Below are positions 48,301-60,300 of a DNA stretch of 64,000 bases, piece by piece (the stretch's first letter is position 1; each line of letters opens with the position of its first letter). A program made the position numbers and the translations under genes. Where the stretch lies: positions 44,859,460 through 44,923,459 of the forward strand of contig OU862913.1 of NCBI GenBank assembly GCA_917880885.1, given 5' to 3'. The notes beneath the pieces were generated by a model. It was not told where the DNA came from, ran no database searches, and saw only the letters and a program-made list of their open reading frames with translations. The DNA is from Limnephilus marmoratus. Taxonomy: Eukaryota > Arthropoda > Insecta > Trichoptera > Limnephilidae.

Positions 48301-51300
48301 GATCCGGCAGATCCGGTAGATGTGTCTGTAGATCCACACTGCAACGATGTCCGAAACGTTGGCCAAAGAAGGAGGTAGCGCAACACGGCATAACACCCCA
48401 AAAACAAATAACGAAAATGCTTTTGGCCGTGAAAATCTTAACTCGTATCTCTTATTAGTTTATTTCTATTATTGAAAATATTGAAAAACTACCACACAAA
48501 AAAAAAATAGTAATGCTAAGTACTATAGGGAGAATACATCGAACTCTGAATTTCAAAATGGCGCCAGTTGAACAGCTGATTGCCCGATCTTATGGTAAAT
48601 TTTCGGGAGTGATGACGTCACATGATTCACCATACATGCGGTGGTTTTCGGGGATTTTGAAAAATTAAAACTTTGACAATTATATTAACTACTAGCTGAC
48701 CCGACGAACTTCGTACCGCCTCAGAATCAATAGCTGTTGATTTAAATTCAGTTTTTTTATTAAGTTAAAAATTACGCAATGAAGCTATTATCAATGCGCA
48801 ACTGTCCGTGTTTTGTTTTTGTCAGTATCAGAGATGGCGTTGTGCACGGATCTACATTTTTGTGATTTTCTTACTTTTACAATTACTTACGGGAATTCCG
48901 GAGGCGGATACGGGTGCCGCCGCCCCGGGAACCATTTATTGAATAACCAACACATCCGCCATAGATCGCTCCAAGTGGTTCGCTACGTTTGGTGATTTAG
49001 CAGGGGTGCCCGGGTTCATGCGCCTGCCCACCTGCTGCGGGCCGGATCGAGAGAGATTGGTCGAGGGAGGCCTTTTGACCTTTCCAGCCGGACTCTCTCG
49101 ACCCATTGCCTTGCACCACAGTTGGAGGGATGGATTCATACGTCCGTCACTCCCGGATTTCCTTTCCTTTCCAGAACTTTCAATCCTCCCCATTCCTTAA
49201 AAAGATCCTCCACACAGCATCCCCTAAGATGACATAGGTACTGAGAGAAATTATTTTCCTCAGGGCCAAAAATGCGTTTCATTTCAGAGATTTATTATAA
49301 TTACTGTATTTTTCCTTTGGAGGTGTGTAGACATACGTTCATCATTTGTTTCATTTTCGACTATTGACATTGAGTGTGTAAGAAAGAAGGGCAGCATTAT
49401 ATGATTAAAAACAAATGCACAACAATCAACGCATTGACATTTGAAGTTTTTGAGTGTTTTGGAATTGAAGCAAACTGCAATATTATACCTACCTACCCAA
49501 TGACGTTACATACTATATTAGACGAGGGGTAGAAATCTCAAAGTGGGAAGACAATCGCAAGACAATTGTACCGGTCTCGATATCTAGTACTTTAGTACTA
49601 AACTGCTACGCGTCGAGTAAGGTTGCGTCTTACCAGTACTTACCAGTAAGGTTGCGTCTTACCAGTACTTACCAGTAAGTAGATTGCATTTTAAAAAGTG
49701 TCAAAATGCCCTCCTGTGTGATGAGAAAATGTTTCAATTACACTGCAAATAATAGTAAAGGCGAAGGAATGACACTTCATTTGTAAGTACACGCAAATTA
49801 CTTAATATTATCGATTATTATAAATATTACAATAAATTTTCATGTTTCCCGCTCGCGGTTTTACACGTCATTACGAGACAGAGAACGTTACATCAAAAAG
49901 TAACGAGCATAACAAAGACAACCTGCTAACAGTAGGTCGGTTCACACAGCGTCCCGCACTCGTTTTCTTCTGTTGGGAAAGATGGGGTAAAACGTACACA
50001 GGGTAAATCGTTAAGCGAGCTTCCTTGCTGACAATGACAAGACACTATAATTTAATACAAGTAAACACGCTAGTTGTAGTTAAGCTCTATTAATAATTAT
50101 AATTTACGCTGTGACTTTATAAACGTAAAATGACCGACAATTAATTCAATATAAATTTATTATGACTTATCAAATATGAATTTTAGGTTTCCCCGTGATC
50201 AACTACGACGACAGAAATGGATCACTGTTGTTCGCATTCAAAGATGCGAACATGATTGGACACCTTCGCTTTACAGCACAATATATTCAGTTCATTTCAA
50301 TAAAGACGATTTACATACCACGGTCAAAGGAAAGCGTTTTATAATGTCGTTGATGAAAATTGTAAATAGATTTGTATACTCATTTGAACCTATGACCTGT
50401 ACTGTATAATAAAATATGTTTTTAACAATACTACTATAATAGTACCAATATTGTATTACTAATGATAACTCATATAATTATAATAAAAAATATTTGCCCG
50501 TGTGTCTTGTTTTACCCGCCTTTACCCTCCCCTGTGCGTAGTGTAACCGAGTGAGAGTATCTTGTTATCTCAGTCACACCCGTGATGTGAAAGCAGTATT
50601 CGGCAAAGAAATTAATACGCCGCCCGCTAATGTATCCGTGCCATTCATACATACACATTATTTGATTGTCTATCTTTATCACACAGGAATTAACTTTTGA
50701 ATTGAGAAATTATTGAAAATCGCAGAAAACAAAAGAGTGTTCTTTACTTTCCACATTATATTGTGAGTATGTGAGACTATAACGAGTCTATTTATTTTAT
50801 ATAACGTCATTGTACCTACCACAATATTCCTTCAGCTCTTTCAAAAGATGAAAATTCGTTCCATATTAAATGTATGAGGAAATTAATTATCGTCATAACT
50901 TTCTTTTTCGTGAATTTTTGCGATGTTTTAATAGTTATTATGTTATCCGGGGCGGAGACAAATCCAACAAATCAAAGATCATCAAAATCGGTTCAGCCGT
51001 TCTCGAGTTATAAATAGTGTAACTAACCCGACTTTGTTTTATATATTAAGATTAAAACTAACTCTAAAAATAAAAATAAAAATGCAGTTATTTAAGTTAG
51101 AAGGTCACCATTCATTAAAAAAATTGGACTAGTGTTCTCTATTATAAAGAATTTTTCCTGTTATTTTTGGTAAATGTGTTTTGGTAAATATGCATAGAGT
51201 CCACCTCACGGAGAATACGGAACGTTCATGTTGTTGAAGTTTGATGCACGGAAAAACTAACTAACCATCACGCCGTTCCGCAGGGGTAGGCAGAGAGGAA

Positions 51301-54300
51301 GGACCGCCAAACAACTCGATCTTGGCACACACTCCTTGCCTCGTTCACATTCATACAACGTCTCATACATGCTCTTCTATTATTCCGACTCTTCACATGG
51401 CCTGAATGAAGTATCTGATTCACTTGATCATGCCATGTCTTCCTCGTGCGTCCCCTACTTCTTCTACATTCACATTTGCGTCATATATTCTCTTTTGACT
51501 CCTTTCCTCGTTCATTCGCTCTACATGCCCAAACCACCTGAGCGTCCCTTTCTTAATCTTACTCATTACGCCTTGCATTCTTCGCGGTTCTCCACATTTC
51601 TCACATGATCGTACATGGTTTTACCACACATACACCCCAGGGATCTCATTTCAACAGCATTCAGTTTACTTTCATCCTTCCTCTGCCAGTTCCATGCCTT
51701 AATGCCATACATCAGGGTAGGTACCAGCACTCCATTATGGACGGGAATGGAGTTGCCTGCATTTACCCTTCTTTCGATATCTATATCAGCCTTCCCATCT
51801 CTCGTAAACATACTTCCCAAGTACACAAATTCATCCACCTGCTCCAAATACTCGTCATCCACAACTCACATATATTGATGCACGGATAATATTTGGAATA
51901 TTCCTTTTTTAACTAATAGACAAGAAAGTAGGTACCTACTTCGAATTATTGGGTTGAGATTCAAACAACGAAAGCTTGTCATTATAATTTAGATATACAT
52001 CCCAGGTTTTGAATGGTTTGTTTAGCAAAGCAGAGTTTGTCTAACGGGTTTGTGTAATTATTCTAATACATTTTTTTTCCATGTTCTACTGTTATAAATA
52101 CAAACTTGTCAATAATGCATTCACTTAATAACCTCAATGCGGTAGAAGTGAAATCTTTAGAAAACTAGAAGAAGAGGCTACGAAGCACCGCACAAAGAGA
52201 AGACCGATTATTCGATCTCATTCTCTCGCAGGCTAAATCCTATATATGTATGTGACTGTCTCTTTTTAGTGTCGTTATTTTTCGTTTCATTGAGTTTCAA
52301 ATCATAACAGAGCCAAAGAATTTTTCACTTAAAAAAATTACGAAATTCAAATGGGATGGAGATCTCAGATATCAGGTAAGTGTAAGTGAGATAGAACGCT
52401 GGCAGCTGGACTAAATGTAACATTTGTTTGCATTCAAATTTGTATGGAACTTCTGGTGTTATATATTCTTTACTAGCCTTTTCCCGCGGCTTCGCACGCA
52501 TGGTATTCCCCCCCCCCATCCCCCACTTAAAAAAAAGTAATGATATAGGTAACGTCGTTCTGAAGTTATGGAGTGACCAAGGGAATCAAGGATTCATTTT
52601 TATATACATAGATGACATTTGTATAGCGCAATTTTGTGTTATTAATACAGTTAAAAATAATCGAGTATTTAGTAAAATTATTCCTGCACCTAGTGCTTAA
52701 TGATATAAAAATTTACAATACAAAGCAATGACAAGTATAATATAATTTGATACAAAATGTACAGTAACAGTGCTATTATAGCACAGGACAATAATAATAC
52801 CTAGGATGACATAAAAAAAATGTACAGTACATTATAAAGCAATGATAAGAGAACTACAAATAATCATTAGTAAGAGTGATATAGCACAGGAAAATAGGAC
52901 AAAAGTACAGGATTCTAGCGTTTTTAGTCTATGTATTATCTATGTCAGTTTATTTTTCATTGTCATTATTGAGGTCGCTTAATGTATTTGAAAATGTATT
53001 TTGAAGCCATAAGTATTTGAAATACAAATTAAAAAATACCTCAGCAGCACGTAATTGAAATACCAATTACAAAATACATTTTTAGGAAGTAATTGAAATA
53101 CAAATACAAAATACGTATTTGTATTTCAAATACGTATTTCAATTACAAGTATTTCAAATACTGCCCAGCCCTGTGTATGGAGTATCTTGATGTACGGTTG
53201 CGAAACATGGTGCCTATCCGAAAGAGATAAACGGAGACTAGAGGCTTTTGAGATGTAGTCCTATAGAAGACTATTAGGAATTTCCTGGAGAGACCACATT
53301 TCAAATGAGGAGGTTCTCCAAAGAATCGAAGGAGGAAGGTACCTGCTCAGGACCTTGTCCGAAAGGCGTGCAAGATGGATCGCCCATGTAATACGACAAG
53401 AAGGCCTCTTGCATGCCATAATGGAGGGTATGACCGAGGGGACAAACGCTAGGGGACGCCCACGCCGATAGTACCTGGAGGACCTGCTGGTGGACGTGCG
53501 CTACTCATCATATGCAAACTTCAAAAGAGCCGCCCAAGACAGGGAAGAATGGAAGAGACGAATAGAGGAAATTGCTGCAAACCAATCCCAGGATTGAAAC
53601 CAGAGAGAGATAAGTGGTTCAAACAAAGTAACATTGTTTTATTTAAATACTTAACATTTCAGAATATGCCTAAACATGCAAATAGAACCATATGCAACCA
53701 GCTAGTGTATAATTAATCATTGCTTGAAGTTTTAATTACATTTGCCTAATGCGAATCCAAGCTAGGGCCACGTCATATTTAAATATTTTCCTTTAAAATA
53801 CGATAAACTAAAAAACTTTGACTAAAATTGTTACACAGATTACGAAAATTTATCTTTGCAAACTTTGCAACCTCAGAACATGGTAATGCGAAGTTAGACC
53901 CCTCTACAGCCAAAGTGATGAACGATAATGCGCCTCGTAATTTAGATCAACTAAGTACTGTCAGATATAAATAAAATAGAGAGTGTAAGTGACGATGGAA
54001 CTTTGTGAAATAAATGATTATTTAAATTGCTTGATGTTATAACTTGTCATACATAGGTATATCTACAAAAATACAACACAGATGGTTCTGAAAATTATTT
54101 TGGGTGCAGAAATGAGCAAAATAAATGCTTTGGCATTCAAAGGTCATTTTTGAAAAAGTATCAGTCAGAATCCTATCCAAATGAGGTATATGACAGAAAC
54201 CTATCTAAGTTGTTGAGATAATTATAGATTTTGTAATAAAACACTTTAATGGGTACAAATCAAGAATAAAAACATGGCTGAAAGAGTTTAACGAAAACAC

Positions 54301-57300
54301 TCTAATGAAGACACTAAAAACGACATGGAAGACAAATCTATCTATCTATCTATCTATCTTCTTCTTCTATATAAATAAAAATGAATCGCTGAAATGTATG
54401 TACGCGCATAACTTCCGAACGACTACACCAAATTGGATAATTCTTTTTTTGTTGTGTTTGTTATTGTCAGGACAAGGTTTGTATAAATTTACTGGTGAGC
54501 TCTCACATTATGAAATTTGTATAAAAAAATTGCAAGAGGCTGCACCCGAGCTGTTTGAAAACAGAATGTAACGGGACTGAATGTATGAAATTCTGGAGGG
54601 GGTGGGGGGAGGAAAACTCGGGAGGGGGGTTCGTGGGATGGGGGAAGGGGGGAGTGGAATTGGCAGAGGGAAGGTGGAGGAGGCGGAGTGGGAACGCGAG
54701 AGGGGAAGAGGACGCGGGAGGCGAAAATGGAACGGGATGAATGGGAAAGGACACGCAGGGACAAACAATTTCTTTGTTTAATGGCATAGCAACGCATGCC
54801 GGGAACCAGCTAGTAATCTAAAATTAAACAATTTTGGTCCGCCTCGGCACAGGAACCCCTAGTGAGGAGGAAGAAATACAATATCTTTACCTAACATAAC
54901 CATTATATTTTGTATACCTACTTATAGAATTATTTTATATAGTCGCTTCAATTAAAAAAAAAAAGTTTTGTATAATTTTTCAATTGAGTGAGATTTTTTA
55001 ATATCATTAAGAACTTTTATGTAGATACTAGCTGACCCGGACACGCGTTGCTGTGGCTAACCAAACACAACACCGACATCTGTTAATTTTCATACAAATC
55101 AATTCGATCGTCGCTCCATTTATATTATTATAGTGCGTTCCCGGTATGCGTTTCTGTACCACTTAATAAAGAAATCGTTTCTCCCTGCGTGTCCTTTCCC
55201 ATTCGTTCTATTCCCCTTCTGCCTACCCTTCCTCTCCCGCGTCGCCTTCCCCTCACGTGTTCCCACTCCGCCTTTCCTCTCCCTACTCTCCTCGCCGCTT
55301 CCTCCATCCCGCGAACCCCCCTCCCCCGAGTTTCCATCCCCCCCTCCCGAGTTTCTTCTCCCCTCCGCCCTTTCGGTTTCCCCTCCCCCTTCCTACATTC
55401 CCGGGTTACGAATAACCCAACAATGTTTGAAAATCTCCTACTACCACCACAAAAAGCCGAAAATGTTGCTTGTGTTGTGATGAAGGACTTAGCCAGCCGA
55501 GGAATTGAACACGCGACGCCCGGATGGGATCCAAGCGCTATGCCCACTCAACCACCGACCAGTCGATGCCCATTCCATTAATTCGTTCCGTAACACTCAG
55601 TTTTTAAACAGCTCGCGTGCCACCTATTGCAATTTTTTATACAAAATTAGTGGTTAGTTAGTTTAGTTAGTTAGTTTTACGTCCTAAATGTGAATTAACA
55701 TTTCTTGACTAAATAAAACATTTAAAGAAAAGAAAAATTACAAATATTAACTAAACTAACCTAATCTAACTCGCTACTTAAAAACGTCCAAAGAAGCGAA
55801 GCTTAGCAATTCACAATGGATTTTTGATACCAACACCTGTGTACGACAGTGAAGCATGGAATTGGTAGAGTATGGATGAAAGTAGACTAAATGATGTACA
55901 AATGAGAACATTGAGTCGTATACGAGGTAAAACCGATGTATGGACAATGTATGACGTAATGATTGCATGTTGTTGATTTGGGAGGCGGATGTAGGTACCG
56001 CCGTCCCGGGAATCATTTGATCGATAACTTACACCTCTGCCTTAAGTCACCCAAGTGGTTCGCTACGTTGGTGACTTAGCAGGGGTGCCCGGGTTGATGG
56101 AATGGCGTTGGTGTCGGGCCGGATCGGGAGGGACCGGTTGAGGGAGATTATTAGGCCTCTCCGGCAGGACTCTTTCGACCCATCGCCTTGCACCGCAGTT
56201 AGTGATGTATTCATACGTCCGTCACTCTTGGTCCCACTGACCCCAGATTCCTACCCAACCCTCTAACCTTTTTCCTTCCCAGAACTTCCTATCATTCCTT
56301 TTTTTAAGAGTTTCTCCACACAGCATCCCCAAAGCTGACATGGGCCCTGAGGGACATTATTTTTCTCTGGGCCTCCTGTCTGAAGCGATTGTAAAAAAAA
56401 ACATTAAATGTATGACCATGTTAAAAATGTTGAGAAACAAGCGACCATTTGAGAATGTAGAGAGGATAAGAAAGAAAGGAGTGTAAGAATTGTGGGATAA
56501 GTAGGGGACGACTGAAGAAGTCCTGGCACAATCAATTGAATTAAATACTTGAGTCTGGTCATGTCAAGCATCAAAATAACAGAAAAAATATTCATAGGAC
56601 GATGTATCGATGTTATAAAGCAAGGGTTATGTGCCAAGTCAGAGTTGTGTGGCTGTTTATCCTCTCTGCCTACTCCTGCGGAGAGACGGCGTGTTGGTTA
56701 GTTAGTTAGTTAGTTAAGAATGAAGCAGGCTTACCTTAAATCCGTCTTTTCCTGCAGTGTATTTTACAGAGATTGTTTTTCCACTTGGGTCAATATATTC
56801 GTATGCTCCGGTCCTGGTACCATCTGGAGAGATTGATTCTCCCTGCTTCAGTCCATTGTCGGCCGCGAATACATAGTTGAACACCCCATCTGCGATCAAA
56901 AGAAAAACCGTTAAAATTTAAACTAAACAAAACTTAACACTTACGACTTCATATTTGAGATCAAAGTATTATTGCTGGATATCATACGTCAATGATTATT
57001 GTCAATGTTTTTGATGACGTTGAGAGGCGGGTTAAAGAAGAGGCTCTTGTAATATAAAAGTTGAAGCGGATATTGAAGAGGAACGGATTTAATGAGCGAG
57101 AAAAAGTTTATTCTGTTCAAATCATCAAAGCCACCAATGGTGTTCCTCAAGGTCGCCATTTGGGGTACTCTTTTAGGGTTTATTAATAACAATAAAAAAG
57201 ATGTCGAAAGGGGAAGAAGATGAAGAATTGTAGAAGATATAGATAACGAGTATGGTCTATTTACGATTTAATATTGATATATTTTTGAATGTAGCTATTA

Positions 57301-60300
57301 CTTTGTGGTTATCCATTATAGAAAAATGAAATAATTTAACTTTGTATAAACCACTTATTTGATGCGCAAATCCGACTGGTTTCGGAACAAACGTTCCTTC
57401 GTCAGGGAAAGCTTATACTAATTTGACAGTTTCGAACAATGTTTTATTATGGTAGGGGTGGAGCCGTTGCTAGATCCACATATCTCTTCCATAGTAAAAC
57501 ATTGTTTAAAAGGGGTGATTTTGAATTAAAAACAGTTGTTTCCAAATCATTCATAAATATATCAGCAATAATATACATGAGCCCTCACCAGCCCTCTTAT
57601 TGCTGATATATTTATGAATTATTTGGAAACAACTGTTTTTAATTCAAAATCACCCCATTTAAACAATGTTTTACTATGGAAGAGATATGTGGATCTAGCA
57701 ACGGCTCCACCCCTACCATAATAAAACATTGTTCGAAACTGTCAAATTAGTATAAGCTTTCCCTGACGAAGGAACGTTTGTTCCGAAACCGGTCGGATTT
57801 GCGCATCAAATAAGTGGTTTATACAAAGTTAAATTATTTAATTTTTCTAATTTTGATATATTTTAAACTTTCGAATAATGGCTAGTGGTTATAAATCGGA
57901 TAAATTGACCAAAATATGTACCTATTGAGAGAATTTATTTGTTTGTTTATTAACAAATGTTATCTACGGATAAACTATCAAGAGAATGTTGGAATACCCG
58001 CTTGACTGAATAAATTTTACGGTAATTCATCAAAAGCCCTGAGTAACATTCCTAAAGAGAACGCTGTCATTTTTTAGGAATATGGTTTTAATAGTACGTA
58101 TTAAATGTTAAAAACCATTCAATATTCAAACCACAATACTACTATGGTTAGTATAATAGTTTTAAACAGTACCATGATATAGGGAATCATTCAAAAACAT
58201 ATTCTTATTATATGACTACTTACCATTAGTGACAGCTTGTTTGTGTCTTAATATAGCAGAAGGTGGGGCTCTGGGTGCTTCGTGGGCCTAAAACAAACAA
58301 ATAGATCATTATTTTAATTATTTTTTAGGTTATTATGCCGTGTAACGCTTCCTCCTTTTTTAGCCAACGTTTATATGAACTATAACGCTGTTTTAAAAGA
58401 TGACGCTGGCTGAAGATGGAAAAAGTGCAACGCAAAACGGCAAAATTAACTAAAACTTATTCAAGATAATACGTCTGGTCGTGAAAATCACAAATTATAT
58501 CAAATATAGAGGGTCTAAAAGAGAGTCACGTAGTAGTAGAAGGACATAAGAAACACATAAAAAAGGAGGAAAGAAGAAAAGGAGAAAAGGAAAAAAAGAA
58601 AAAAAGAGAAAGGAGAAAAGGAGAAAACGAGAAAAAAGAGAAGAGGAGAAAAGGAGAAAACGAGAAAACGAGAAAAAGAGAAGAGGAGAAAAGGAGAAAA
58701 GGAGAAAAGGAGAAAAGGAGAAAAGGAGAAAAGGAGAAAAGGAAAAAAGGAGAAAAGGAGAAAAGGAGAAAAGGAGAAAAGGAGAAAAGGAGAAAAGGAG
58801 AAAAGGAGAAAAGGAGAAAAGGAGAAAAGGAGAAAAGGAGAAAAGGAGAAAAGGAGAAAAGGAGAAAAGGAGAAAAGGAGAAAAGGAGAAAAGGAGAAAA
58901 GGAGAAAAGGAGAAAAGGAGAAAAGGAGAAAAGGAGAAAAGGAGAAAAGGAGAAAAGGAGAAAAGGAGAAAAGGAGAAAAGGAGAAAAGGAGAAAAGGAG
59001 AAAAGGAGAAAAGTAGAAAAGGAGAAAGGAGAAAAGGAGAAAAGAAGAAAAAGAGAAAAGGAGAAAAGGAGAAAAGGAGAAAAGGAGAAAAGGAGAAAAG
59101 GAGAAAAGGAGAAAAGGAGAAAAGGAGAAAAGGAGAAAAGGAGAAAAGGAGAAAAGGAGAAAAGGAGAAAAGAAGAAAGGAGAAAAGGAGAAAAGGGTAA
59201 AAGGAGAAAAGGAGAAAAGGAGAAAGGAGAAAAGGAGGAAAGGAGAAAAGAAGAAAAGGAGAAAAGAAGAAAAGGAGAAAAGAAGAAAAGGAGAAAAGGA
59301 GAAAAGGAGAAAAAGAGAAAAAGAGAAAAAGAGAAAAGGATTTGTTAATTTTTCGTGCGCACACCCGCGAAGGTTTGCATATATACTGGTGAGCCCTAGC
59401 GTTATGAAATTTGTATTTAAATTTATCAATAGGTGGCACGCGAGTTGTTTGAATAATAAGTGTATTTCAATTAGTTTAGCGTGAGACGGGGGAAACAGGA
59501 GAGGGGAGAATGAGAGGAATCGTAACTTATTAAGTGGCATTACAACGCATGCCGGGAACTCGCTAGTATTATGTAAAGTTACAAATAATGGTACAGTAGG
59601 TACATACCGGTTCTGCATAGTCATTGAAGGTTTGTGGGCCGCGGAATTCGTTTCTTTGTCCAAACGATCCAACAATCAAAAGACCCAAGCAACAAATCTG
59701 AAGTTTCTGAAAACAAACAAAAAATTAACATTTATATTAAAAAAAATCAAACCTAAAAACTAAAGTAGACAAGAGTGGGGAGACTGCGAAGCAATTTGAT
59801 GATTTTTTCTATATTTTTGTCGTTGAATTCCAGTGCACCTTTTCCTATATATTTGGTCATCTTATTAGTTTTTTGTTTTCTACTTCGGATAGATGTCGCT
59901 TTCTTTTGTGTTTTCTTTGTATGTTCATTTTGGAATAGTTAGAATATTGGATATTGATTTTCGAAAATAAAAATATCTATTTTTTTTGAATTTCGTAAGT
60001 TTCGATCTTGGTCAGCTGAATTTCTGGCCGCTAAGGTGCCATGTGCTTTATACCACTAGACTATATGAGACTTGCGTGGGACTATGGATTTATCGTATTA
60101 TTATATTGGAACCGAGTACCTGTGAATTTTTTTTTATTGTTATCTCATTCTCTCGCAAACTAAATTTTATAGATGTGTTTGTCTCTTTTTAGTGTCGCTC
60201 GCTTCCGTTTCATCGCTAAAGAAGTTTTCACTTCCCCCTCCCTCTTCACCTTCCCTGCCTTCCCTCTCTCCTCTCCCGTTCCTTCGTCCTACCAACCCCC

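Noticed and set aside
58495..59675. Two long minus-strand open frames (314 and 386 codons) rich in Ser/Phe/Leu
   Set aside because: They are translations of the (AGGAGAAA)n satellite; an 8-bp unit is open in several frames. No start context, splice sites or domain.
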